Assembly (NCBI GenBank): GCA_040902585.1 | Contig: JBBDXA010000116.1 | Location: forward strand, 1 to 31,617 | Reading direction: 5' to 3' | From: JBBDXA01 sp040902585 | GTDB lineage: Bacteria > Planctomycetota > Phycisphaerae > Phycisphaerales > Phycisphaeraceae | DNA length: 31,617 bases | Shown here: one piece after another, positions 9,391 to 17,901 of the stretch | How the letters are laid out: each line of letters opens with the position of its first letter | How positions within the stretch are numbered: the stretch's first letter is position 1 | Translations under genes and position numbers: made by a program | The notes under the pieces: model-generated | The model's input: the letters and a program-made list of their open reading frames with translations, nothing else | The model's database searches: none | Told to the model about the DNA's origin: nothing

Positions 9391-10739
9391 GAGAGTTTCC
9401 TGTTTTGGCGCCGCGTTCGCATCACAACATGCCACACCAGCCCCGCCGCGATCAACCCCAGCCCGATCATCCAGATCACAGGCTGCACCCAGAACGCGAG
9501 GAAAGCGCACCCCGCCAGGCCCGCGACTGCGATCCAGCGCGGGTACCGTCTCGCCTCGCGCGGCAACCGCAACGCTGCAAGATTCGTGATCGCATAATAG
9601 ATCAGCACGGTGAACGCACTGAACGACCACGCGGTCTTCACGTTGCCGATGAGCGCCAGTCCGCCGATGATCACGCTGACGAAGAGCACGGCATTTCGCG
9701 GCGTCGAGCCGCTCGCATCGAGTTTCCCCAGTCCCGCGGGCAGGTCGCCGCGCCGGCCCATCGCCAGCGCCACGCGCGACAGGCCCAGGATCAGATTCAG
9801 GAGTACGCCCAGCATCGCCGTCACCGCGCCGAAGGTGATGACCAGTCCCGCCCAGTGCCCGCTCACGCGCTGGGCCGTCACTTCCAGCGGGGCTCCGCGC
9901 GCCGCCCCTTCGATGCCGAAGACTTCGATGCCCACCGCCCCGATCCCCGCCAGCGCGACGCTGATGTAGAGCGCCGCCGAGATGATGAGCGTGATGATGA
10001 TGGCGATGGGAATGTTGCGCTTGGGATTCGTGATCTCCTCGCCCAGCGTCGCGATGCGTCCGTACCCGGTGTAAGCGACGAACATAAGCGCGCAGGCTTC
10101 CAACATTCCCGGGAAAGGGCTTGCCTTCTTCGCGCTCGCTGACGCATTACCGCCCTCACCGAACACCGGTGAGAGGTTCACCCCGCCTTCGCGCATCGCC
10201 ATCGGCGCACAGAGCACCACGAAGAACACCAGCACGCCCAGCGAGATCGACACGATGATGATGTTCATCACATTGGACCTGCGCAGACCGGCCAGCACGA
10301 CGATGGTCAGCACGATCACCGCCGCGAGCGCAAGGCTCACGCGCACGCCCCAGTCCGCGCTGTGGACCTGCATTGCGCCGAGGAGATAACCCGCAAAGCC
10401 CAGCGACGCCGTCGCAGCTGAGGCGGACTTGGCGCAGAGAAACATCCAGCCCGCGGTGAAGCCGAGCGAAGGGTGGAGGACGCGGTAGCCGTATTCGTAG
10501 GTACCGCCGGCGACGGGATAGGCCGCGGCGAGCTGCGCGGAAGAGAGTCCGTTGGCCGCGGCGATCAGGGCCGCGATGGCAATCGCCAGCACCACGCCCG
10601 GCCCCGCGACGCCCGCAGCGATGCCGATGGAAACGAAGACACCGGTGCCGATGATCGAGCCCAGGCCCATCATGACCGCGCCGAAGACGCCGACGACGCG
10701 CGGCAGAGCCGCGTCTGATCCTGTCCCGGGTGTGGTCAT
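9387..10739 (-). CDS. APC-superfamily amino-acid permease
   Basis: The 450-residue protein has about 12 membrane spans and the APC helix-1 signature VFGAVMMGLGSIIGTGVFVSIG, in which the unwound GSIIGTGVF segment binds substrate. Other family marks are AAYPVAGGTYEYGYRVLHPSLGF in the helix 2-3 region, AYTGYGRIATLGEEITNPKRNIP in helix 6 and the following loop, and SGSTPRNAVLF before helix 9. It should import amino acids or related amines by proton or sodium symport or exchange; the substrate cannot be read from sequence. It is first in a two-gene minus-strand unit with the DUF6933-like gene. No strong ribosome-binding site is visible before ATG 10739. Confidence 0.93.
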   Translation of the reverse strand: MTTPGTGSDAALPRVVGVFGAVMMGLGSIIGTGVFVSIGIAAGVAGPGVVLAIAIAALIAAANGLSSAQLAAAYPVAGGTYEYGYRVLHPSLGFTAGWMFLCAKSASAATASLGFAGYLLGAMQVHSADWGVRVSLALAAVIVLTIVVLAGLRRSNVMNIIIVSISLGVLVFFVVLCAPMAMREGGVNLSPVFGEGGNASASAKKASPFPGMLEACALMFVAYTGYGRIATLGEEITNPKRNIPIAIIITLIISAALYISVALAGIGAVGIEVFGIEGAARGAPLEVTAQRVSGHWAGLVITFGAVTAMLGVLLNLILGLSRVALAMGRRGDLPAGLGKLDASGSTPRNAVLFVSVIIGGLALIGNVKTAWSFSAFTVLIYYAITNLAALRLPREARRYPRWIAVAGLAGCAFLAFWVQPVIWMIGLGLIAAGLVWHVVMRTRRQNRKLS

Positions 10740-10882
10740 GCGATCAGCGTAGCGACTCTCTGTTAGCCGCGAGTGGGCCTCATTCAGGCGGGTCCGTTCG
10801 CATGAAGCGTTAAGCCCGGTAATCTGGGTAGTTCGGCGAATCTTGCTTCTCGGGAAAACCGAAACAATCTCGGAGAGGCGTC

Positions 10883-10911
10883 TTGAATACCCCTGTAACC
10901 GCCGATAGATT
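10883..10911 (+). promoter_or_regulatory. candidate promoter of the PEP-CTERM gene
   Basis: TTGAAT (10883-10888) and TAGATT (10906-10911) have a 17-base spacer, about 60 bases before the chosen ATG, in the spacer between the divergent permease and PEP-CTERM genes. Each hexamer matches consensus at 4 of 6 positions. Confidence 0.3.
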
Positions 10912-10970
10912 CTGTATCAAGTATGGGTGCCGTCCTTGCGCTTTTTGCGAAGGCGATGGAGAGAACTGAA

Positions 10971-11972
10971 ATGATCCGTTTGATTTCCGGTGTCACCCTG
11001 GCGATGTGCCTGTTGGCAACCGCTGCGCCCCAGCAGGCGGCGGCAGTCGCTGTATCGCGCGACATCAACGAGTACGTCCTCTTCGCCTTCACCGAGATGA
11101 ACTGGAAGGGCGGCAACTCCGCCACCACCGGTTTCGTCACCGGTGGCAACGTCGGCGTCAACGCCGTCGATCCGAATCCCAACGACAACACCATCCCCAT
11201 GTCCGTCGGCCAAAACGGCAAGCTCATCATGTCCGACGGGACGCAGCTCGTCGGCGACTCGATGGTCTTCGGCCCCGAATCCAACGTGTGGAACTTGTTC
11301 GTCAACTTCAAGCACGGCTCGGCCGGCGGCGTCATTCGCAACGGCTCGCCCATGACCTTCACCGGTCCCATCATCGATCCTTCCAACCTGCCGACGCTCG
11401 GCTTCACGCCCGGCCGCGTCGAGACCGCCACCGCCACGGACTTCGACGTCGCCAAGAACGGCTCAGGTTTCCTCGCCCCCGGAACCTACAAAGATGTGCA
11501 GGTCAAGGACGGCGCGACGCTCACGCTCGGCGCGGGCATCTACGACATGCGCAACTTCACCGCGGGGCAGAATACGACCATCATCGTCACCGACGCCACC
11601 GTACTCCAGATCGACGGCGAGTTCCGCCTCGGCGACGGCAGCGCGTTCGGCAGCCCGACGGATGATCACGCCAGCATCCTCGCCGGCTCCCTGGGCATGG
11701 GTCACAACGACAACACCATCCGCTTCGGCGAAAATGTTCTGGTCTACGGCAACTTCCTCGCGCCCTTCGGCGCGTTGAGCTTCGGGCGCAGCGTGGACGC
11801 CATCGGCACCTTCTGGGGCGATCGCGTCGTCAGCGACTTCAACGTCAACCTCACTTTCAATCCCAATATCCCCGAGATTCAGCAGGATGAGTTCATCCCC
11901 GAGCCCGCCACGCTCGCGCTGCTGGCGCTGGCCGGCGCGGCAGGCCTGCGGCGTCGGCGACGGGTTGCCTGA
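10971..11972 (+). CDS. PEP-CTERM sorted secreted beta-rich protein
   Basis: The 333-residue protein has a signal peptide (MIRLISGVTLAMCLLATAAPQQAAA) and a C-terminal sorting signal: PEP followed by ATLALLALAGAAGL and the basic block RRRRR. Such tails are processed by exosortase, with the protein passing to the cell surface or matrix. The body is Gly/Asn/Asp/Thr-rich with repeated short strands (GAGIYDMRNFTAGQNTTIIV, then VLQIDGEFRLGDG and VLVYGNFLAPFGALSFG), suggesting a beta-helix or adhesin-like fold. I chose ATG 10971 because GGAGAG lies about 8 bases upstream and the signal peptide starts there; an in-frame ATG at 10923 would add 16 residues. No exosortase gene is in this window, so it must be elsewhere in the genome. 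Confidence 0.85.
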   Translation: MIRLISGVTLAMCLLATAAPQQAAAVAVSRDINEYVLFAFTEMNWKGGNSATTGFVTGGNVGVNAVDPNPNDNTIPMSVGQNGKLIMSDGTQLVGDSMVFGPESNVWNLFVNFKHGSAGGVIRNGSPMTFTGPIIDPSNLPTLGFTPGRVETATATDFDVAKNGSGFLAPGTYKDVQVKDGATLTLGAGIYDMRNFTAGQNTTIIVTDATVLQIDGEFRLGDGSAFGSPTDDHASILAGSLGMGHNDNTIRFGENVLVYGNFLAPFGALSFGRSVDAIGTFWGDRVVSDFNVNLTFNPNIPEIQQDEFIPEPATLALLALAGAAGLRRRRRVA

Positions 11973-12061
11973 ATCAAATCATTTCACAAAGTCCATCGTC
12001 GTCGGCGGCTTCTGTCGCGGTTATCCTGTGGCGATCCCACTTGCCGATCCGGAGCTTGACT

Positions 12062-12478
12062 ATGAAACCATTCATTCTCCTCACTTTTCTTTCCTGCACC
12101 CTTTTACTGCCCTTGGCGCAGGGCGAAGACAAGGCGAAGGTCGACGCGGGCCAGGCCGTGGCCGCCGCCTACTTCGAGGCCCTGTTCACCGGCGACGCGA
12201 AGAAGGCGACGGAACTTTCCACGGTACCGTTCTCGCTCGACCGCAAGAAGGTGCTCAAGACCGAGAAGGAAGTGGCGGCCATCCATGAGGAGATTGTCGG
12301 CGACAAGGGCAAACGCCAACTGCCCAAGTACACCCTCGCCCCGACCGACAAGGCCGCGAAGCTCGACGCGGAGATCTTTCCGAAACACACGGCCTACCGC
12401 GTGCTGATCGATGACGAGCACGTTGACGTCTACGTGACGCAGGGCGATGGGCCGAAGGTGATCGGGTTCAGCGATTGA
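12062..12478 (+). CDS. small secreted protein, possibly NTF2-like
   Basis: The 138-residue product has a signal peptide (MKPFILLTFLSCTLLLPLAQG). A short alpha+beta domain follows that begins AAAYFEALFTGDAKKATEL and ends HVDVYVTQGDGPKVIGFSD. The opening helix-turn (a protein accumulates over time, then a threshold-like residue set) is the usual beginning of SnoaL/NTF2-like and DUF4878-type domains, so that fold is a reasonable guess without a function. ATG 12062 has GGAG (12051-12054) 7 bases upstream. It lies 89 bases after the PEP-CTERM gene on the same strand, and a palindromic repeat starts 10 bases after its stop. Confidence 0.7.
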   Translation: MKPFILLTFLSCTLLLPLAQGEDKAKVDAGQAVAAAYFEALFTGDAKKATELSTVPFSLDRKKVLKTEKEVAAIHEEIVGDKGKRQLPKYTLAPTDKAAKLDAEIFPKHTAYRVLIDDEHVDVYVTQGDGPKVIGFSD

Positions 12479-12488
12479 GGTCAGAACT

Positions 12489-12613
12489 GGAGCACCATCC
12501 CGACAGGGTGGTGCTGAGGACTATCGAGCGACCAAGGATGCCACGTCGCGCGACAGTGGGACGTGCGCCAATAGCACCACCCTATCGGGATGGTGCTCCC
12601 GGGATGGTGCTCC
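12489..12613. repeat. 27-bp-arm palindromic element, copy A
   Basis: The left arm 12489-12515 (starting ggagcaccatcccgacaggg) and right arm 12573-12599 are reverse complements at 26 of 27 positions, around a 57-base centre. An extra partial end copy (gggatggtgctcc, 12601-12613) follows. The arms match those of copies B (24119-24227) and C (25288-25412). The centre resembles the reverse complement of the B/C centre (shared gcgc-acag and acc-ggatg blocks), so this copy is probably inverted and more diverged. Confidence 0.92.
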
Positions 12614-12639
12614 ATCACACCCGTCCTAAGATAGAAGCC

Positions 12640-13833
12640 ATGAGCAGTGACCTTTCCATCGCGTTTCTCTCCCAGGGCCGGCTGTTCGTCACGCGCGGCG
12701 GGGCGAAACCCCAGCTTGTCGAGAGCCGGTTCGCGCAGGACATCATCGACCGCGAAACGCGCCAGCGCCAGCGCGACGGCTGGAAGGCCAAGAGCGCAGG
12801 CTGGCAGGTGCGCGCTGATGGCGGCATGCTCGGCATGGAAGGATTCGGCGATGACGAAGAAAGGGGCCGCCGCATTCACATCACAGCCGTGGCGCGATGT
12901 CCTTCCTCCAACGAGCTGCTCTACGCGCTGGACACTGAAACCGTCGGCGGCCTGTTCCACTACTCCTTCACCAACGATGATGAGCGAAGGCTTGTGCATC
13001 ATCATGAGTTTCGCATCTTCGACATGGCGCGGCATGAGAGCGACGCGGTCATCGTCTGCTGCATGCGCCATCCCGACGGCTCGGCGAGCATCGCCACCGT
13101 GCCTGCCGAGGGCGGGAAGCTGAGGCAGATCACCGAAGGCGATTCGGTGGATGAGTCGCCTTCGTGGGCGCAGGGCGGCGGACAGCGCGTGGTGTTTCAG
13201 TCGGCAGGCATCGGCCGCAACCCGTACGGCGCGATGTGGGGCCTGAGCCAGTACCGCATCGAGATGCTGGACATGGAGAGCGGGCGACTCGACACGTTGT
13301 TAGACGATGCCGCACATGACCTGCTCCTGCCGCGCATGACCACCGATGGATCGCTCTACTTCGTACGAAGGCCGTATTTTCCAGGCGGAAAGCCTCCGAC
13401 GAATCCTCTCAAACGACTAGGCGATGTGTTGCTGTACCCGCTGCGATTGATGCAGACGCTCGGCGCGTACTTCAACTTCAAATCCATGATCTACCGCGGC
13501 AAACCCCTGACCACCGCGACCGGCCCGCAGCGCGAAGGGCCGGACCTGCGGCACCTGATGCTCTGGGGCAGGTTCATCGATGTGAAAAAAGCGGAGCGCG
13601 AACTGGCGCGACAGAAGACCGGCGGTCTGGTGCCCAAGGACTGGCAGCTCGTGCGGCGCAAAGCGGGCGGCGAAGAGGAAGTGATCGCCACCAGCGTGCT
13701 GGCCTATGACCTGACGCCGGCGGGTGACATCATCTACACCAACGGCACGGCGATCTTTCATCGTGACGTGAAGGGAAACGTGAGCAAGCTGCTCGACGAA
13801 CATCTCATCGAGCGCGTGGTGTCGCTGGGGTGA
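12640..13833 (+). CDS. TolB-like beta-propeller protein
   Basis: The 397-residue protein has no signal peptide. It shows repeated strand motifs typical of WD40/TolB-like propellers: PSSNELLYALDTETVGGLF, DGSASIATVPAEGGKLRQIT, then DESPSWAQGGGQRVVFQS, IEMLDMESGRLDTLLDDA and PRMTTDGSLYFVRRPYF. The ligand is unknown. The TolB name refers to the fold only; no Pal/Tol context is present. The start ATG 12640 is chosen because upstream in-frame sequence is palindromic repeat copy A; the ribosome-binding site is weak. The stop is only 6 bases from the stop of the convergent hybrid kinase gene. Confidence 0.75.
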   Translation: MSSDLSIAFLSQGRLFVTRGGAKPQLVESRFAQDIIDRETRQRQRDGWKAKSAGWQVRADGGMLGMEGFGDDEERGRRIHITAVARCPSSNELLYALDTETVGGLFHYSFTNDDERRLVHHHEFRIFDMARHESDAVIVCCMRHPDGSASIATVPAEGGKLRQITEGDSVDESPSWAQGGGQRVVFQSAGIGRNPYGAMWGLSQYRIEMLDMESGRLDTLLDDAAHDLLLPRMTTDGSLYFVRRPYFPGGKPPTNPLKRLGDVLLYPLRLMQTLGAYFNFKSMIYRGKPLTTATGPQREGPDLRHLMLWGRFIDVKKAERELARQKTGGLVPKDWQLVRRKAGGEEEVIATSVLAYDLTPAGDIIYTNGTAIFHRDVKGNVSKLLDEHLIERVVSLG

Positions 13834-13839
13834 TCGTTG

Positions 13840-16800
13840 TTACAGCCGCAGCATTCCCTGTTTGCGCAGCATTTCACTGACCATCTGAAGCAGCGTGCTG
13901 ACCTGGAACGGCTTGGGCACGATGGACTCACCTTTGCGAAGGCCGCGATCCACGATCGTGTGAGAGTTGGCGGTGATGATGATCACAGGGGTGTCGGCGT
14001 GGGTCTTCCGCAACGAATCGAGACACGCTTCGCCTGATTGCCGGGGCAGGTCAAGGTCGAGCACGATGAGCCGGATGGCGTCGGATTTCTCCTTGACCAG
14101 TCGCATGGTCTCATCGCCGTCGGCGGCGACGAGCACGTCGTAGCCCGCGTCGGTCATGGCCGAGTGAATGATGTCACGCACGTAGTCGTTGTCCTCGGCG
14201 AGAAGGATGGTCTCGCCTCGGCCCAGTGGCGCGGACTGATCGCCGGGTGTTGAGGATTCGTCGCGCGAAGGCGCATCACAGCAGGGCAGGTAGAGGGTGA
14301 ACTGCGTGCCGCGATCTGGATGAGACTCGACACGGACGCGGCCCTGATGGTCGGTCAGGATGCCGTGCAGGATGGAAAGGCCCAGGCCGGTGCCCTGTCC
14401 GCGCGGCTTGGTGGTGTAATAAGGTTCGAAAATGCGCTGGATGGTTTCTTCGGACATGCCGGTGCCGGTGTCAGCGACGGTGATCAGCGCGGTCTCTTCG
14501 AGTGAGCCGATCCATGAGTCGTTGGAGCTGACGGGAGCATCGGCGAGGCGGCGGATGCGAATGGTGAGTCTGCCGCCTTTGGGCATCGCGTCGCGGGCAT
14601 TGATGGTCAGGTTCATCCAGACCTGCTGGAGCTGGTGTCCGTCGGCATTGATGTAAAGGTTGAGGTCGGCAGGGATGTCTTCGATCAGTTCGATATTGGC
14701 TGGGAGCAGGCGGCGCAGAAGCTGGAGGGTCTCGCGGATGTTGCGGGCCAGGTGAACGGGCGACTTGTGAGCAGGGGTGCCGTGAGCGAAGGTGAGCAGC
14801 GAACGGATGACGCCGCCGGCGTGTCGGGCGGCGAGCTGGATCATGTTGAGGTGTTTGAGCGATGGATGATCGGGCTGGAGGGCGCCGGCCGCCAGATCGC
14901 TGTAGCCGTTGATCGCGGTGAGCAGGTTGTTGAAGTCATGGGCGACGCCGCTGGCGAGCGTGCCGATGGCTTCGAGCTTCTGCACCTGCCGCAGTTCCTC
15001 TTCGAGGCGTGCCCGCTCGGCCTCGGCGCGGCGGATGTCGGTCACGTCCTGCACCGTGCCGACGACGCGCTGGAACTGGCCGGCGGCGTCGTACTCCAGC
15101 TCGGCATCGGCGCGAAGCAGGCGCACTGTGCCGCTGCCACTGCCGCGCACGATGCGATACTCCACCGGCTCGGCCTTGCCGCAACGGATCGCCTCTTCCC
15201 AGGCCGCGACGAGGTTGGCCTGATCCTCCGGATGCACCAGCGCCAGCGCGGCCAGCCAGGAGCCGTCGAACTGCCCCGGCACCAGGTCGTGAATCGCGTA
15301 CATCTGGCTGGACCAGACGACGCGCTGGCTGGCCGCGTCCCAGGTCCAGCTTCCCACCTGGGCGATCTCCTGCGACCGCGCCAGCAGCATCTGGCTGTCC
15401 CGCAGGGCCTGGGCGGCGCGCGTCGCGTCGGTCATGTCCACGATGATCCCGCGAAGACGCACCGGCCTGCCCGACTCATCCTTGATCACGCGCACCTTGT
15501 CGTTGACCCAGAGCGTGCGCCCGTCAGCGGTGATCACCCGATAATCGAGCTCATGATCGATGCCCTGCTCGGTGCGCTCGCGGCAGAATTCCAAGGTCCG
15601 GCCAAAGTCGTCCGGATGCACGAGCCTGCGGAAGAACTGCGGATCATCGCGCCAGTCATGCAGCGGGTAACGCATGATCACTTCGGCGCGCGGGCTGACG
15701 AAGGTGAAGTTCAGGGCCCCGACATCAGCTTCCCAGACGATGCCGTTGATGTCGGTGACGAGGTCGGTCAGCTTCTGCCGGTTGGCGGCCAGCGCCTCTT
15801 CGGCGAGTCGGCGGGCGGTGAAGTCGCGCACGACCACGACCACCTCATCGGGCCCCACCGGTGAAAGGCGGGCTTCGCGCCAGTAGAAACCGCCTTCGTG
15901 CCGGCCGTTGTACTCCACGGTCTGAATGTTGCCCGTATCCAGTGCTTCGCCGATGGCGTCCAGGACGCGCTGCGCCAGGTCGGCCGGCAGTGCGTCGCGC
16001 ACGTTCGTCCCGACAGGACTCTGCTGAGGCCAGAGCGTGTTGAACTCCCGCGCCGCCTGGAGCGACAGGCACGTGCCGTCACGCCGATAACGCATGATCA
16101 GGTCCGGCAGGGCGCGGAGGATGGCGAAGTTAGTCTTTTCGCTTTCCTTGAGCTGGCGTGCGGATTCGACCTGCTCGGTGATGTCCTGCACGATGCCGCC
16201 GACGCGGGCCGGGCCTTGGTCGTCAGCTCGGATGAGGAAGCCTTGATCCCGCACCCAGCGCACGGCGCCGTCACTTCGGATGATGCGATACTCCTGGCGG
16301 AACTCGCCGTGCTCCAGGCAGTTCACGTAGGCATCGAGCACGCGAGCGCGGTCGTCCGGATGCACGGCGGTGATCCAGTCCATCGGATCGGCTTCGAGTG
16401 ATTCGATGGTGCGGCCGAACAGCGTCTCGTACACGCGGTTGACGTACGTCGCGTGATGCGGCTGGCGGTCGTTGATCCAGAACACCTGCCCGCTGTGATC
16501 GGCAAAAGCGCGGAACAGGGCCTCGCTGCGCGCCAGACGGTCGGCAGTTTGCTGAAGCTGGGCGGCGCGGCAGGCGTCGCGCCGGCGCAGCTCCTCGACG
16601 CTCAGGACCGCCTGGAGACGCAGGACGTGCAGCACGACACCCATGCTCGTGCCCACGGCCAGCGGCAGGAACCACGAGCCCCAGGCCCAGTCGAAGCGGT
16701 GCAGCCACAGGGCCGCCAGCCACAGGCACCAGCCCATGGCGAAGCCGATGAGCATCCAGCCTGTGCGCAGGGCCAGGGTGCCGATGCCTGCGACAAAGCC

Positions 16801-17238
16801 CATGAGGTAGACACACTCGGCGGGATTCTCGGTCAGGTAAAGCAGGGCCGCCTGGTTGGCGCAGACGCACACCGCCATGAGCGAACCGTTGCAGTGAGCC
16901 CATCGCGGCGGCACCGGACGGGCGCGCCAGACCAGGCCGAGCAAGGTCAGCACGGCGGCGGTGACGAGGGTGATGGCCGCCAGGTATCGCCCGGCCGGCT
17001 GCTCGCGAAGGAAGAAATCAAACGCGGAGGAGGCGGCGTAAATAATCGCCAGTCCGAACGCGATCGGCACCAGCGAGTCGCGCACGACCAGGTCCAGGGC
17101 GTGCAGGCGATTCTCACGACGGACAGCCTCCGCTTCGCCGGGCACAATTGCCGGAGGCGATGGAAGCACGCGGGATTCGCTGTCTGGCGTGTGGGAGGTC
17201 ATGGGCGACTGCGCTTGCTCATGCACCAAAGCGGTCAT
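13840..17238 (-). CDS. multi-PAS hybrid sensor histidine kinase with receiver
   Basis: This 1132-residue membrane sensor has about six N-terminal spans (52-215), then four PAS/PAC repeats (about 240-365, 365-485, 490-615 and 620-750), of which three carry the HP-D-D motif (HPDDRARV, HPDDFGRT, HPEDQANL). Next come a HisKA domain with GVAHDFNNLLTA (phosphoryl His at about 767), a HATPase with NLTINARDAM, VADTGTGM and GQGTGLGLSI, and a receiver with LLAEDND, LIVLDLDLP (acceptor Asp about 1061) and VPKPF. All residues needed for autophosphorylation and transfer are present. It is the last gene of a minus-strand unit, 27 bases after the FixJ-like regulator. Without a DNA-binding output of its own, it may feed that regulator through a phosphorelay, which is inference. 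Confidence 0.93.
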   Translation of the reverse strand: MTALVHEQAQSPMTSHTPDSESRVLPSPPAIVPGEAEAVRRENRLHALDLVVRDSLVPIAFGLAIIYAASSAFDFFLREQPAGRYLAAITLVTAAVLTLLGLVWRARPVPPRWAHCNGSLMAVCVCANQAALLYLTENPAECVYLMGFVAGIGTLALRTGWMLIGFAMGWCLWLAALWLHRFDWAWGSWFLPLAVGTSMGVVLHVLRLQAVLSVEELRRRDACRAAQLQQTADRLARSEALFRAFADHSGQVFWINDRQPHHATYVNRVYETLFGRTIESLEADPMDWITAVHPDDRARVLDAYVNCLEHGEFRQEYRIIRSDGAVRWVRDQGFLIRADDQGPARVGGIVQDITEQVESARQLKESEKTNFAILRALPDLIMRYRRDGTCLSLQAAREFNTLWPQQSPVGTNVRDALPADLAQRVLDAIGEALDTGNIQTVEYNGRHEGGFYWREARLSPVGPDEVVVVVRDFTARRLAEEALAANRQKLTDLVTDINGIVWEADVGALNFTFVSPRAEVIMRYPLHDWRDDPQFFRRLVHPDDFGRTLEFCRERTEQGIDHELDYRVITADGRTLWVNDKVRVIKDESGRPVRLRGIIVDMTDATRAAQALRDSQMLLARSQEIAQVGSWTWDAASQRVVWSSQMYAIHDLVPGQFDGSWLAALALVHPEDQANLVAAWEEAIRCGKAEPVEYRIVRGSGSGTVRLLRADAELEYDAAGQFQRVVGTVQDVTDIRRAEAERARLEEELRQVQKLEAIGTLASGVAHDFNNLLTAINGYSDLAAGALQPDHPSLKHLNMIQLAARHAGGVIRSLLTFAHGTPAHKSPVHLARNIRETLQLLRRLLPANIELIEDIPADLNLYINADGHQLQQVWMNLTINARDAMPKGGRLTIRIRRLADAPVSSNDSWIGSLEETALITVADTGTGMSEETIQRIFEPYYTTKPRGQGTGLGLSILHGILTDHQGRVRVESHPDRGTQFTLYLPCCDAPSRDESSTPGDQSAPLGRGETILLAEDNDYVRDIIHSAMTDAGYDVLVAADGDETMRLVKEKSDAIRLIVLDLDLPRQSGEACLDSLRKTHADTPVIIITANSHTIVDRGLRKGESIVPKPFQVSTLLQMVSEMLRKQGMLRL

Positions 17239-17265
17239 ACGTCACGCAGGAAACGGAACGGCACT

Positions 17266-17901
17266 CTACTGGTCCGCTGCCGCCGTCGCCAGAGGATTGC
17301 TTTCCAGGACGAGTTTGACGAGATGGACCACGTTCTGGGCCTGCATCTTCTTCATGAGATTGGAGCGATGCGATTCGACGGTCTTCTCGCTGAGCTTCAG
17401 GTCCTCGGCGATCTGCTTGTTGAGCCGGCCTTCGATCACGCCTTCGAGCACCTGGCGTTCGCGGGGCGTGAGCAGGTTGATGCGCGACTGGATCGCTGAC
17501 TGATGCAGCACCTTCCCGTGCCGGTCGCTGTCGAGGGCGATCGCCCGCCGCACGCAGGCGAGCAGGGACGCGTCGTTGAAAGGCTTCTCGTAGAAGTCGA
17601 AAGCACCGGCCTTGATGGCGCGCACGGCCATGGGGACGTCGCCGTGCCCGGTGATCATGATGACCGGCAGCTTGATGCCTCGCTGCGGCAGGGCCGCCAG
17701 CAGTTCCAGGCCGGTCATCTCCGGCATGCGGATATCCAGCAGCATGGAGCCCCGCGCCGCCGGGTCACACTCTTGGAGAAACCGCAGCGCCGAGTCAAAG
17801 CCCCGCGCGGCGAAACCGGCCGACTCGATCAGAAACAGAAGACTCTCGCGAAAGGCGCGATCATCATCCACAATATAAACAGTCGATTGTTCCGGTTTCA
17901 T
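17266..17901 (-). CDS. FixJ-type response regulator (REC + LuxR HTH)
   Basis: The 211-residue regulator has a receiver domain with acidic pocket DDD (12-14), phospho-acceptor Asp56 in LLDIRMP, Thr84 in MITGHGD and Lys106 in YEKPF. The C-terminal LuxR/GerE helix-turn-helix begins LTPRERQVLEGVIEG and continues LNKQIAEDLKLSEKTVESHRSNLMKKM. The layout and the AGAFDFYEKPF segment are those of FixJ/TodT-type transcription activators. Its ATG overlaps the stop of the upstream kinase gene as ATGA (17898-17901), so kinase and regulator are almost surely partners. Target genes are not evident in the window. Confidence 0.95.
   Translation of the reverse strand: MKPEQSTVYIVDDDRAFRESLLFLIESAGFAARGFDSALRFLQECDPAARGSMLLDIRMPEMTGLELLAALPQRGIKLPVIMITGHGDVPMAVRAIKAGAFDFYEKPFNDASLLACVRRAIALDSDRHGKVLHQSAIQSRINLLTPRERQVLEGVIEGRLNKQIAEDLKLSEKTVESHRSNLMKKMQAQNVVHLVKLVLESNPLATAAADQ

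Noticed and set aside
9391..9630. Upstream in-frame extension of the DUF6933-like gene
   Set aside because: It lies inside the permease gene, lacks family similarity, and the ATG at 9390 has a good ribosome-binding site and an ATGA overlap.
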